A DNA stretch of 64,000 bases. Origin: an uncultured Oscillibacter sp. (GTDB lineage: Bacteria > Bacillota > Clostridia > Oscillospirales > Oscillospiraceae). Positions 43,085 through 51,274 of the stretch are shown in pieces. The translations under genes were made by a program, and so were the position numbers. The stretch is taken from contig CAJTMG010000003.1 of assembly GCA_910577405.1 (NCBI GenBank), forward strand, positions 90,936 to 154,935, written 5' to 3'. Numbering within the stretch: position 1 is the first letter of the stretch; each line of letters opens with the position of its first letter. Under the pieces are notes generated by a model. That model did not search any database. It saw only the letters and a program-made list of their open reading frames with translations, and was not told where the DNA came from.

Positions 43085-43582
43085 ATGAGACAGGAGAGCA
43101 TCCAGGCCGGGAAGATTGTGGGCGTGCATGGCATCCGTGGCGAGCTGAAGGTCCAGCCGCTGGAGGAAGACGCGGAATTCCTGGCAGGCTTCGGGACCTT
43201 CCTGCTGGAGGGAAAGCCGGTAAAGGCCGCGGCCTGCCGGGTCCACAAGAATCAGCTGCTTTTGAAGCTCCCCGGCGTGGAGGACCGGACGGCCGCGGAA
43301 GCTTTGCGCGGGAAGCTGCTGTATATCCGGCGGGCGGACGCGGAGCTGCCGGAGGGCGAATATTTCGACCAGGAACTTCTGGGCCTGGATGTGTACAACG
43401 GCGAGACGGGGGAGTGCATCGGGGAACTGACCGCCGTGGAGCATTACCCGGCCAGCAAGGTCTATACGGTCCGGGGCGTGAAAGAGTTCATGGTTCCCGC
43501 TGTGAAGGACGCTTTTATTCTGGGCGTGGACCTGGAGAATAACCGGATGGACATTCGGGTCTGGGAGGGCATGACGGAATGA
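43085..43582 (+). CDS. rimM: Ribosome maturation factor RimM
   Basis: A 165-residue 30S assembly factor that binds S19 and helps the 16S 3' domain mature. The N-terminal barrel starts QAGKIVGVHGIRGELKVQPL, and the C-terminal PRC-barrel is marked by EYFDQELLGLDVYNGETG and EFMVPAVKDAFILGVDLENN. AAAGGAG precedes ATG 43085. It overlaps trmD by four bases (ATGA). The usual rpsP upstream and rplS downstream are not here, so the cluster is a split-off rimM-trmD pair. Confidence 0.95.
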   Translation: MRQESIQAGKIVGVHGIRGELKVQPLEEDAEFLAGFGTFLLEGKPVKAAACRVHKNQLLLKLPGVEDRTAAEALRGKLLYIRRADAELPEGEYFDQELLGLDVYNGETGECIGELTAVEHYPASKVYTVRGVKEFMVPAVKDAFILGVDLENNRMDIRVWEGMTE

Positions 43583-44361
43583 ATATCGACATCCTGACCC
43601 TGTTCCCGGAATCCGTGGACGCTATGCTGAACGTGAGTATTTTAGGCCGCGCCCAGGAACGGGGTTACATCGCAATCCGCACCCATCAGATCCGGGCTTA
43701 TACTACGAATAAACAGATGCAGGTGGATGATTACCCATATGGCGGCGGTCGTGGCGCGGTGATGCAGGCGGACCCTCTTTATCGCTGCTGGACCCATGTG
43801 ACGGAGACCTACGGTCCGGGACACACCATCTTTCTGTCCCCCTGCGGCCGGACCTTTACCCAGGAGACCGCCCGCGAATTGAAGGAACGCTATGAACATC
43901 TGATTTTGGTCTGCGGGCATTACGAGGGCGTGGACCAGCGATTTCTGGACGAATGCGCGGACGAGGAAATCAGCATGGGGGACTTTGTCCTGACCGGCGG
44001 CGAAATCCCAGCCATGGCCGTTGCCGACGCGGTCTGCCGTATGGTCCCGGGAGTTCTGCCGGATGAAGAATGCTTTCAGGAGGAATCCCATTGGAACGGC
44101 CTGCTGGAGTATCCCCAGTATTCCCGGCCCGCTGTATGGCATGAGAGAGCCGTGCCGGAAATTCTGCTGTCCGGGGATCACGGGAAAGTGGCGGCGTGGC
44201 GGAAGAAGGAAAGCTATAAACGGACCATGCGCCGCCGTCCGGACCTGTTCGCGAAATTTGACGAAAGCCAGCTGACCACAAAGGCTGAAAAAAAAATCCT
44301 ACAGGAGGCCCGGGACGAGCTGGCGGCGGAATCCGGAGACGCGCGGGCTGAAAATCCCTGA
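43579..44361 (+). CDS. trmD: tRNA (guanine-N1-)-methyltransferase
   Basis: A 260-residue SPOUT methyltransferase that makes m1G37 in tRNAs reading CNN and GGG codons, preventing frameshifting. The N-terminus MNIDILTLFPESVDAMLN, the deep-knot segment CGHYEGVDQRFLDE and the GDFVLTGGEIPAMAVADAV loop are typical. It is slightly longer than usual because of a charged C-terminal tail. Translation is coupled to rimM through the ATGA overlap. Confidence 0.97.
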   Translation: MNIDILTLFPESVDAMLNVSILGRAQERGYIAIRTHQIRAYTTNKQMQVDDYPYGGGRGAVMQADPLYRCWTHVTETYGPGHTIFLSPCGRTFTQETARELKERYEHLILVCGHYEGVDQRFLDECADEEISMGDFVLTGGEIPAMAVADAVCRMVPGVLPDEECFQEESHWNGLLEYPQYSRPAVWHERAVPEILLSGDHGKVAAWRKKESYKRTMRRRPDLFAKFDESQLTTKAEKKILQEARDELAAESGDARAENP

Positions 44362-44412
44362 CTGGAATCCGGAGGCGGAAAATTCCCGATAAACTGACAA
44401 AAAGGCATAAAA

Positions 44413-44455
44413 ATCCGGCGGAGCTGTGTACTGCAACCCCGCCGGATGTTTTTAT
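44413..44455. terminator. Bidirectional terminator
   Basis: ATCCGGCGG (44413-44421) pairs with CCGCCGGAT (44439-44447), then GTTTTTATTT; it also has an A-run on the other side. It serves trmD and the converging SLH gene. Confidence 0.85.
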
Positions 44456-45910
44456 TTACGCGATTTTTGCTGCAAAGATGCTGGTAGGACCGTCCGCGCC
44501 GCCGATGGATGCGAGGGCTTCGTTTTCGAGCTTCTCAAAGCCGGAGAAATCGGGGTAGGTAATCTTCACGTCCTTGCCCAGAGCGTTGACCTTCATCGTC
44601 ATATCCATGCCCAGAACGACGTTGACTGTAAGGCTGTCCTTGCCGTCCGCCGCCTGTACGTCCGCCTTGAGTTCTACCTGCAAGGCCGCGTCTTTCAGAT
44701 TGCCGTCCTTGCCGATGGTGTAGGTGATCTCGCCCTTGTCCACAGAGAATTTTACATCCACGTCCAGGCTGGCGGGCATCAGGTTCAGGATTTGCCCCAG
44801 AAGACGGTTCATCAGCCCGGTAAAAGCGTCGTTGAGCGTCAGGGTGTAAACAGTGTTGTCCCCGGAGGTCTTGCTGGTAATGGTATCGATAAAGGGCAGC
44901 ATGGCGGCGCTGGTCTTCCCGGAGGTCTGTTCAATCAGGGCCATCAGGGTCTCCATGTCCATCTGGGAACCCATGGGCATCTGATAGGCTTCGTCTCCGG
45001 CACGGACATACATCACGCCGTCCTTGAGCCAGTATTCCACCTTCTGGGACTCGCTTTCATCGCCGCTCTTCATGTCCACCGTCATATCCATTGCCATCTG
45101 AAAATCCTTGTCCAGAATCACCTTGACATTTCCCTTGACAACGGCTTCCATCTTTTCATCCATGTTCACGGAATTGTCAGTGCTCTTCATGCTGATGCCG
45201 ATTCCCATTTTTGCGTCCACAGCGGTATCCAGCCCCTGAGACGCGGACATACTGGAGGCTTGCAGGGCGCGGCAGGCTTCAATCTTATCGGTCATGGGCT
45301 TTGCGGCTTCTGCGTCCACGGCTCCGCTTCTGATCAGGCTGTCCAGAAGGTAGGTGCTGCCATCCTTGAGGTCGGTGCCCAGGGCCTGATAGGTCATAGC
45401 GGCCAGGTCGTCCCGGAGGAACTCGCCGGTGATTGCGGAGAAGTCCAGGATTCCCTTTGTCATGGCGAAGGCCTGGGCATCGGCATACTCGAAATCGGTC
45501 TTGTCCTGATAGCCCAGCGCCCGCAGGAGGAACGTGGTATACATCTGGCTGGTGCAGGGGTTGGACGCGCCGAAGGTGGTGGCGGAAGTCCCGTTCGCAA
45601 TGCCCCGGACCGTCAGCCAGGCTACGTGGGGCGCGGCGGTGTCGCTGACGTCGGTGAAGCCGTGGGTCAGGGTACCGTCGGCGTAAGCGGCCTTGGCCTC
45701 GTCCTCTGCGCCGAAGAGACGGACCAGCATAATGGCGGCTTCCGCGCGGGTGGGGGCACGGTCCAGAGCGAATCCGGACGCGTCGCCCTTCATCATCCCA
45801 ATGGCGGCCAGGTCCTTGGCGGCGTCTTCATAGCTGGCCGCGGACACCTGGACGCCAAGTGAAGCCGTCAGCAGAAAGACCGACAGGAGGAGTGAGCAAA
45901 AGCGTTTCAT
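44456..45910 (-). CDS. Secreted SLH-domain protein with C-terminal GGADGPT tail
   Basis: A 484-residue exported protein. After a signal peptide (FCSLLLSVFLLTASLGVQVSA) come S-layer-homology-type repeats (about 25-190: AIGMMKGDASGFALDRAPTR, RGIANGTSATTFGASNPCTS, AMTKGILDF), expected to bind the cell wall. The rest (about 215-465) is a beta-rich domain with many Met, Asp and Lys residues and VEYWLKDGVMYVRAGDEAY, similar in style to lipoprotein-like DUF6612-type sensors, though I cannot assign it. The last residues are SIGGADGPTSIFAAKIA, a recurrent tail discussed under findings. The start at 45910 follows AAAGGAG. Confidence 0.85.
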   Translation of the reverse strand: MKRFCSLLLSVFLLTASLGVQVSAASYEDAAKDLAAIGMMKGDASGFALDRAPTRAEAAIMLVRLFGAEDEAKAAYADGTLTHGFTDVSDTAAPHVAWLTVRGIANGTSATTFGASNPCTSQMYTTFLLRALGYQDKTDFEYADAQAFAMTKGILDFSAITGEFLRDDLAAMTYQALGTDLKDGSTYLLDSLIRSGAVDAEAAKPMTDKIEACRALQASSMSASQGLDTAVDAKMGIGISMKSTDNSVNMDEKMEAVVKGNVKVILDKDFQMAMDMTVDMKSGDESESQKVEYWLKDGVMYVRAGDEAYQMPMGSQMDMETLMALIEQTSGKTSAAMLPFIDTITSKTSGDNTVYTLTLNDAFTGLMNRLLGQILNLMPASLDVDVKFSVDKGEITYTIGKDGNLKDAALQVELKADVQAADGKDSLTVNVVLGMDMTMKVNALGKDVKITYPDFSGFEKLENEALASIGGADGPTSIFAAKIA

Positions 45911-45941
45911 AATAAGAAAGCTCCTTTCATTTGGTAACTTC

Positions 45942-45970
45942 ATTATAGACCCTGGCCGGAAATCCGTCAA
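45942..45970 (-). promoter_or_regulatory. Promoter of the SLH gene
   Basis: On the minus strand TTGACG, 17-base spacer, perfect TATAAT. It is back to back with the promoter at 45980-46008. Confidence 0.75.
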
Positions 45971-45979
45971 TAGAACGCG

Positions 45980-46008
45980 TTGACGCTGGGGAGCGGCTGT
46001 GGTAGAAT
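45980..46008 (+). promoter_or_regulatory. Promoter of the alpha/beta hydrolase gene
   Basis: TTGACG, 17-base spacer, TAGAAT. Confidence 0.65.
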
Positions 46009-46042
46009 CAGGGAAAACACTCGGATTTCAAGGAGGGACAGA

Positions 46043-46675
46043 ATGCTGGTATTTTTACACGGCCTTGGCCAAACGCCCGAAAGCTGGACGGAAACCATCA
46101 CGCAGCTGAAATCCGCCGGGCCGCGCCTTTGCCCCAATCTGGCGGAGCTGCTCCAGGGAAAGGCTCCGGACTATCAGAGCCTTTATCAAGCCGTTTCCGC
46201 GCTGTGCAGTCAGGCTGACGGAACGCTGGACCTGTGCGGTCTGTCCCTCGGCGGGGTGCTGGCCTTGCAGTACGCCATTGAACAGCCCCGGAAGGTCCGT
46301 TCACTGGCTCTGATCGCCCCCCAGTACAGGATGCCGAAAAATCTGCTGAGAGTGCAGAATCTTCTGTTTCGGTTCATGCCCAAAACCGCCTTTCAGTCCA
46401 CGGGGTTTGAGAAAGAATCGTTCATCCGGCTCTGTGGGTCTATGATGGATTTGGATTTCACCAGCGCCCTTTCTGCCGTCGAATGCCCGGTTCTGGTGCT
46501 CTGCGGTGAACGGGATTCCGCAAACAAGAAAGCGGCGGTAAAATTGACGGAGTTACTGCCGAACGCGGAAATGCAGGAAATCCCAGGGGCCGGGCATGAG
46601 GTCAATCGGGACGCGCCGGAAAAGCTGGCCGGGGTGCTGAGCCGGTTCTGTCAGCGAATGGAACAGGGAGGGTAA
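46043..46675 (+). CDS. Alpha/beta-fold hydrolase
   Basis: A 210-residue cytoplasmic hydrolase. MLVFLHGLGQTPESW gives the oxyanion loop, DLCGLSLGGVLALQYA the nucleophile elbow (GLSLG), VLVLCGERDSANKKA the acid residue and IPGAGHEVNRDAPE the catalytic histidine. ATG 46043 follows AAGGAGGG; the longer frame starts in the -35 box. Substrate unknown. The next gene begins 60 bases downstream and may be co-transcribed. Confidence 0.9.
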   Translation: MLVFLHGLGQTPESWTETITQLKSAGPRLCPNLAELLQGKAPDYQSLYQAVSALCSQADGTLDLCGLSLGGVLALQYAIEQPRKVRSLALIAPQYRMPKNLLRVQNLLFRFMPKTAFQSTGFEKESFIRLCGSMMDLDFTSALSAVECPVLVLCGERDSANKKAAVKLTELLPNAEMQEIPGAGHEVNRDAPEKLAGVLSRFCQRMEQGG

Positions 46676-46735
46676 AACGATGCCGGAAGCGGCCGGGGCA
46701 GAATCAAAATCGTCAGACAATAGGAGGGATCAGTA

Positions 46736-47203
46736 ATGTCTATGATCGGTATGTTCGGCGTATGTCCTCAAAGTCATTATAATAAGCTGGCAAATTTACT
46801 GAAAAGCGAAGACTCTGGGGAAACGGAAAAATTGATGCAGGAGATTTACAGCGAAGTGGAAGCGTCCGCGGAAAAGCTGGCAAACGATCAGTGTTCCGGC
46901 GAGGTTTTCACAGCACTGTTCTACTATCTTAAAACGGCTTATGGAATCGACCTCCAGCGCGGCAAGGAAGCTTTCCGGGAAAAATGGACTGCTGTTTCCG
47001 GCGATTGGGATGCCGTGGTATTCCATGAAAAAGAACAGCTTTTGTCACTGGAAGATTCGATGGATTTTGGCGGGCTCCAGCAGTTCATCAATGATTTTTA
47101 CCAGACGGATTACGGAGCTTCCGGACAGACTGCCTGGAACGTTCTGCTCGGCAATCTCAAACGCACAGGGCCGGAGCAAGTCTTAATCTGGCATATGTTT
47201 TGA
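46736..47203 (+). CDS. Hypothetical protein (possible DUF1877-like)
   Basis: A 155-residue acidic cytoplasmic protein starting at ATG 46736 after TAGGAGGG. It begins MSMIGMFGVCPQSHYNKLANLL and is mostly helical with several aromatic clusters. The opening and size loosely recall the DUF1877 (YfbM) group, but I cannot confirm it. No catalytic motif, signal or membrane segment is seen. It may share a transcript with the upstream hydrolase and converges on the thioesterase gene with seven bases between them. Confidence 0.65.
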   Translation: MSMIGMFGVCPQSHYNKLANLLKSEDSGETEKLMQEIYSEVEASAEKLANDQCSGEVFTALFYYLKTAYGIDLQRGKEAFREKWTAVSGDWDAVVFHEKEQLLSLEDSMDFGGLQQFINDFYQTDYGASGQTAWNVLLGNLKRTGPEQVLIWHMF

Positions 47204-47210
47204 TTCCGAT

Positions 47211-47957
47211 TCAGAAACAGGCGAGGGCGGCAAAGCAGGTTCCGTTAGGGCCAATTCCCTCCATGCGGTAATCTTCTCCATCCCGGAAGCCCCAGAGCTG
47301 CAACACGTCGCCCAGACCCGCTTCCCGGCTGTAGTTGATATAAAATGTATGGGGAATCCGGACCTGCAAATCCGCGGGAAGGGCGTCCCAGATAATATCG
47401 CCGTAGTTGCCGCTGAAGAGATGGCCGTTGCCGTCCAGATCGCTCCAGCGCACCTGACGGCTTCCCAGGTTCTCCAAGCCGTCTTTGGGGAGGGTGATTT
47501 TCTGAGGTTCCGGACAGTCGATTTCCTTCGGGCAGACTGTGAAGGGCTTCGCGGTAAAAGATGATGGCCGGAGAATCTTCCGCGTAAGGGGGTCCACCAG
47601 AATCCAGTCCGTTTTGCAGGAGACGTGAATTCTGCCGTCCTGTCCCGCCATTTCGTAGACTCGCTGCATATGCGCCCCTTTCGCGCCGTTCTCCCAGGTG
47701 GTGATGTCCAGCAGGTCACGGGCGCGAGGGCAGTCGTGAATCCGCAGAGCCGCCCGGGACAGCAGGAAGACCTCCCGGCTGGCCCAGAGGACTTCATGGG
47801 TCAGTCCCCGGGCGTCGTAGTCGTACCCGGCAAAGGCTCCCAGTTTGCTTAATATGGCGGCGATCCGGACCCGTTTCTCCCGGTCGCAGTCCCAGAATGT
47901 CAGCTCCTCCTGGCGGAAATAGCCGTCTTCCATCAAACGCTGTTTCAAATCTTCCAT
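47211..47957 (-). CDS. Acyl-ACP thioesterase
   Basis: A 248-residue double hot-dog thioesterase of the FatA/FatB-related bacterial type, which releases fatty acids from acyl carrier protein. The first hot-dog has RVRIAAILSKLGAFAGYDYDARG and LLDITTWENGAKGAHMQRVYE. The second starts RQVRWSDLDGNGHLFSGNYGD, with the conserved D-x-N/G-x-H motif. ATG 47957 follows GGAGG by six bases; a start at 47977 is possible but has a poorer ribosome site. A promoter lies at 47992-48020. Confidence 0.85.
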   Translation of the reverse strand: MEDLKQRLMEDGYFRQEELTFWDCDREKRVRIAAILSKLGAFAGYDYDARGLTHEVLWASREVFLLSRAALRIHDCPRARDLLDITTWENGAKGAHMQRVYEMAGQDGRIHVSCKTDWILVDPLTRKILRPSSFTAKPFTVCPKEIDCPEPQKITLPKDGLENLGSRQVRWSDLDGNGHLFSGNYGDIIWDALPADLQVRIPHTFYINYSREAGLGDVLQLWGFRDGEDYRMEGIGPNGTCFAALACF

Positions 47958-47991
47958 AACATCCTCCAGAAACTTCATATTTTCACAGGAC

Positions 47992-48020
47992 AGTATAGCA
48001 CCTTTCCCGCCGTTTCTCAA
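47992..48020 (-). promoter_or_regulatory. Promoter of the thioesterase gene
   Basis: On the minus strand TTGAGA, 17-base spacer, TATACT. Confidence 0.65.
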
Positions 48021-48041
48021 GAACGTCCTTTCCAGAAAAGC

Positions 48042-48078
48042 AAAAAATCCGCAGGCCCTGTCATTCCAAGGCTTGCGG
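48042..48078 (-). terminator. Terminator after the amidohydrolase gene
   Basis: On the minus strand a nine-pair stem (48070-48078 with 48049-48057) is followed by six T. Confidence 0.8.
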
Positions 48079-48105
48079 CGGGTAAAGAAACTGAAAACGA
48101 TCATA

Positions 48106-48145
48106 ACAGCCGCGTCTCTCTGCACGATTGGAGAGACGCGGCTGT
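48106..48145 (-). terminator. Perfect 15-pair hairpin after the amidohydrolase gene
   Basis: ACAGCCGCGTCTCTC (48106-48120) pairs fully with GAGAGACGCGGCTGT (48131-48145). The T-tail is poor, so it may stabilise the mRNA end or act with the terminator at 48042-48078. Confidence 0.6.
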
Positions 48146-48157
48146 ATTGTTATGAAC

Positions 48158-49519
48158 TCACCTGGCCTTTTCCAGCAGAGCGTCCGCCAGTTCCCAGGCC
48201 CTGTCCCGTACTTCTTCCTCGTCCACGCCCAGCAGACGGCCGTCCTCCGCCACGACCCGGCCGTTGACCATCACCAGCTTTGCCGGGCGCCCATAGCCTA
48301 CCGTACCCAGCAGGCAGGCAGGGTCTTTCTTCGCGCCGGCCAGCTCCAGAAGGTCCACGTCCAGCAGGAACAAATCCGCCGCCTTGCCCGCCTCCAGACT
48401 GCCGATATCCGTCCTGCCCAGCACCGCGGCGCTGCCTTTTGTGGCCATTTTCAGCAAATCGTAGCCGGTAGGGGCCTTTTCGCTGGAATGCAGGCGATGG
48501 AGCAGGTAAGCTGTCCGGATCTCCGCCATCAGGTTGGACCCGTCGTTGGAGGCGGACCCATCCACGGCCAGACCCACGGGCACGCCCAGTTCCAGCATTT
48601 CCGGCACTCTGCACACGCCGGAGGCAAGCTTCATATTGGACACCGGGCAATGGGCCACGCCGGTGCCGGTATCTGCAAGCAGCTTCAGTTCCTCGTCGTT
48701 GAAGTGGATACCGTGGGCAAACCAGACGTCGCCGCCCAGCCAGCCGCAGGAGGCCATATAGTCCAGGGGACGCTGTCCGACGGCCTCCAAGCAGAAGTTT
48801 TCCTCGTCCTTTGTCTCGCACAGATGGGTATGAAGCCGCACGCCCAGTTCCCGGGCCAGCACAGCGGATTCCCTGAGCAGATCACTGGTGACGCTGAACG
48901 GCGAACAGGGCGCCAGCGCAACCTGCCGCATGGAAAACGGCGCGGGATCGTGGAATTTCTTCACCAGACGCTCGCTGTCTCTGAGAATGGCGTCCACGGT
49001 CTGGACCAAATCATCGGGAGGAAGTCCGCCGTCGCTCTTGCCCCGGGACATACTGCCGCGGGTGGCGTGGAACCGAATCCCCAATGCCTCCGCCGCCCGG
49101 AACTGCTGATCGATAAACGTGTCCGAACCTGTCTTCGGGAAAATATAGTGATGGTCCATACAGGTAGTACAGCCATATTTCAGCAGTTCCCCCATACCCG
49201 TCAGGGCGCTGTAGTACACGCACGCCTCGTCCAGCCCCCGCCAGATTTCGTACAGCGTCACAAGCCACGGGAACAGCTCCATTTTCTGTACCTGTGGCAG
49301 ATTCCGGGTGAAGGTCTGATACAGATGGTGGTGGGTGTTTACCAGACCCGGATAGACATAGCAATGAGACGCGTCAATCACCCGGTCCGCGTCCTGCTGT
49401 TCATTGCCGACGTATCGGATCACGTTGTTCTCTATCAGAATATTGGCGTTGTATAAAACCCGGTCCTGCGGGTCTACGGTCACAATCGCCTGCGCGTTTT
49501 TTATCAGTACCGATGACAT
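48158..49519 (-). CDS. Amidohydrolase, 8-oxoguanine deaminase-like
   Basis: A 453-residue metal-dependent deaminase of the COG0402 cytosine/guanine deaminase group. The TIM-barrel metal site shows NTHHHLYQTFTRNLP (HxH), HTHLCETKDE, AHGIHFNDEEL and VDGSASND. The pattern YQTFTRNLPQVQKMELFPWL is typical of 8-oxoguanine deaminase and hydroxydechloroatrazine ethylaminohydrolase-like enzymes. Probable role: deamination of a modified purine or pterin. Substrate is inferred from family resemblance only. It starts at 49519, 184 bases after the flavoprotein gene. Confidence 0.88.
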   Translation of the reverse strand: MSSVLIKNAQAIVTVDPQDRVLYNANILIENNVIRYVGNEQQDADRVIDASHCYVYPGLVNTHHHLYQTFTRNLPQVQKMELFPWLVTLYEIWRGLDEACVYYSALTGMGELLKYGCTTCMDHHYIFPKTGSDTFIDQQFRAAEALGIRFHATRGSMSRGKSDGGLPPDDLVQTVDAILRDSERLVKKFHDPAPFSMRQVALAPCSPFSVTSDLLRESAVLARELGVRLHTHLCETKDEENFCLEAVGQRPLDYMASCGWLGGDVWFAHGIHFNDEELKLLADTGTGVAHCPVSNMKLASGVCRVPEMLELGVPVGLAVDGSASNDGSNLMAEIRTAYLLHRLHSSEKAPTGYDLLKMATKGSAAVLGRTDIGSLEAGKAADLFLLDVDLLELAGAKKDPACLLGTVGYGRPAKLVMVNGRVVAEDGRLLGVDEEEVRDRAWELADALLEKAR

Positions 49520-49593
49520 TTCATAATTCCTCCCATCCAGATATTCCCAAAACCAAAGAAATCAAACCGGACCCAGAAAGCAGGCTCTCCGTT

Positions 49594-49697
49594 TCAAACC
49601 TCCAAGATGCCATGATCTGCGGCGGAATATTCCCGGAAAACTTCCAGAAAATCGAGCAAATCAGAGAACAGGTCTTCCGGCTCAAACCTCCAAAATG
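49594..49697. repeat. Imperfect 88-bp-spaced duplication of a gene 3' end
   Basis: TCAAACCTCCAAGATG (49594-49609) recurs as TCAAACCTCCAAAATG (49682-49697). The bases beside each copy also match roughly (minus-strand GAATATT-CAGAT pattern). The downstream copy lies by the stop of the flavoprotein gene, so the intergenic copy looks like a decayed duplicate of that gene's end. Confidence 0.4.
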
Positions 49698-49703
49698 TCA
49701 AAT

Positions 49704-50981
49704 TCAAAGCAAAATCTGGGACAAAATATTCTCAGAAAACTCCCGGATACGCTCCCGGACGCCGGGCAGGGACAGGGCTTCACCGGCGTTATTGGCAGTC
49801 TCCAGAAGGCAGAACGACCGGGGAAGCCAGAAGCCCTTATTCATACAAAGAGCCGAGACAGCCTGGCTTGCAACCAAATCACCGCCGGAGTATCCAGAGA
49901 CGACAATCGCAAACACGGCCTTATCCTCAAAGGAAGTGGTTCTGTAAAGGGCGGTCAGGCGGTTGACAGCGGCGGTAAGATTGGCGGAAAGGGCGTCGTT
50001 GTAATTAGGACACAGGAGCATCACGGCGTCGGCCTCACGGATCGCCGGATAGACCTCCTGGACCATGACGCCGCCATAAAAGCAGTCCTCCCGTTCACCG
50101 TAGTGCAGGCACATGGTGTAGGGACAGCCGCCGCAATCCTCCAGCGTGCCGTTCCGCAGGCCGATTTCCCTGATTTCGCAGGCGCTCTCCAGATGCTCCC
50201 GGCAGGCGTTCCAGAGCGCAAGGGTGTTGCTGGTCCGATGGCTGGACGCGTGCAGGACCAGCAGCTTCGGGCGTTTCCGGCGGGGCGGCTCGAATGCGCA
50301 GACCCGTTCCGCAAGATCCCGCGCCGATATCCGGTAGGCCTCCTCCAGCGAACAGCCCGCGTTCCTGGCCTGCACGGTAAAATTCCGCAGATTTCCCGTA
50401 GCTTCTGTCAAGGGCCTTCCGGGGAACGCACACCCAGCCAGATTTGCCGCCAGGACCAATTCACGGGCAGCGGCCTTGGTGTAGAGGTCCCCCGCGCCGT
50501 CGATGACCACCCCGCCCACGCTCCCTCGCAGACTGCCCGGATGTTCCCGCAGCCAGGCCAGGAGTCCATGCAGGCTGATGTTGAATCCGTTTTCCGGCAG
50601 AGAGAACGCAAACAGAATCCGGCGGTTTTGCAGAGGCGGGCTTCCGGCAAAACAGCGGACGCGCATTCCATCCAGGGCGGCGGACAGGACTTCACCCAAG
50701 CGTCCGGAGATCGAACCGGCCTGGCCTGCGTGGAGTACCGTCAGTTCCGGCGCTGCTCCTGTTTCCTCTGATTTTTCCACTTTCGCAGCTTCTTCCTCTG
50801 ATTCTTCCAACTTTTCAGCTTCTTCTCCTGATTCTTTCAACTTTTCAGCTTCTCCCCCTGATTCTTTCAACTTTTCAGCTTCTTTCCCTGATTTTTTCAA
50901 TTGCTTTCGTTCTTCTTCCTCCAGCTCTTCCAATTTCGCCAATTCCTTTGATCCCTCCAATCCATCCGTATCCACAGGCAT
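49704..50981 (-). CDS. Flavodoxin-fold NAD(P)H-dependent oxidoreductase with N-terminal repeat tail
   Basis: A 425-residue protein. The C-terminal third is a flavodoxin-like FMN reductase/iron-sulfur flavoprotein type: LLVLHASSHRTSNTLALWNA (phosphate loop), DCGGCPYTMCLHYGEREDCFY, ADAVMLLCPNYNDALSANLTAAVNRL and FAIVVSGYSGGD. The middle (about 75-235) is a second domain of unknown type. The first 70 residues are a highly charged segment of 10-residue repeats (AEKLKESGGE-like), probably a coiled or disordered tail. AAAGAGG precedes ATG 50981. Family of the reductase is confident; electron partner and substrate are unknown. Confidence 0.82.
   Translation of the reverse strand: MPVDTDGLEGSKELAKLEELEEEERKQLKKSGKEAEKLKESGGEAEKLKESGEEAEKLEESEEEAAKVEKSEETGAAPELTVLHAGQAGSISGRLGEVLSAALDGMRVRCFAGSPPLQNRRILFAFSLPENGFNISLHGLLAWLREHPGSLRGSVGGVVIDGAGDLYTKAAARELVLAANLAGCAFPGRPLTEATGNLRNFTVQARNAGCSLEEAYRISARDLAERVCAFEPPRRKRPKLLVLHASSHRTSNTLALWNACREHLESACEIREIGLRNGTLEDCGGCPYTMCLHYGEREDCFYGGVMVQEVYPAIREADAVMLLCPNYNDALSANLTAAVNRLTALYRTTSFEDKAVFAIVVSGYSGGDLVASQAVSALCMNKGFWLPRSFCLLETANNAGEALSLPGVRERIREFSENILSQILL
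50769..50910 (-). repeat. 30-bp tandem repeat inside the flavoprotein gene
   Basis: About four copies with exact 30-base period (CTTTTCAGCT at 50811, 50841 and 50871), encoding 10-residue ESGxEAEKLK-like units. Confidence 0.85.
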
Positions 50982-50990
50982 TTTCCTCTT

Positions 50991-51274
50991 TCAGCCAGGG
51001 ACGTAGCACGCAAAACACTCTCCCAGCAGCCACAAATCCCGACAGAGAAACCAGACTGCCAGCAAAGACAAACCCGCCGTCAAAAGGAAGTCCCGCCGTC
51101 TTTTCCCGGAGGCCAGCAGACATCCCCAAGCACTCAGGCAGGCCCCAAAAACGCATAGAGGCGCGGCGGCGGCAAAATTTTCGTAAACCAGTCGGCCACA
51201 GGCACAGCAGGCAGCAGCGTCAACCCCACAGCCAACGCCAGCAGAATCCAATAAGACACCACTCGCCAGCTCAT
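50991..51274 (-). pseudogene. Small membrane protein gene, probably frameshifted
   Basis: A frame starting at ATG 51274 overlaps the stop of the dehydrogenase-like gene as ATGA, indicating coupling. It encodes MSWRVVSYWILLALAVGLTL and stops after 46 codons at 51134. From about 51160 another frame carries on with two more hydrophobic stretches (VFGACLSAWGCLLA, FLLTAGLSLLAVWFLC) to the stop at 50991. Joined by a frameshift they would form a three-pass protein of about 93 residues. Either an indel broke the gene, or the 46-residue peptide is the real product. No family recognised. Confidence 0.4.

Noticed and set aside
44426..45862. Plus-strand frame of 478 codons opposite the SLH gene
   Set aside because: Antisense shadow; it also crosses the terminator at 44413-44455.
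50769..50910. CRISPR-like array from the 30-bp periodicity
   Set aside because: Units are contiguous with no spacers and are translated in frame within a gene.
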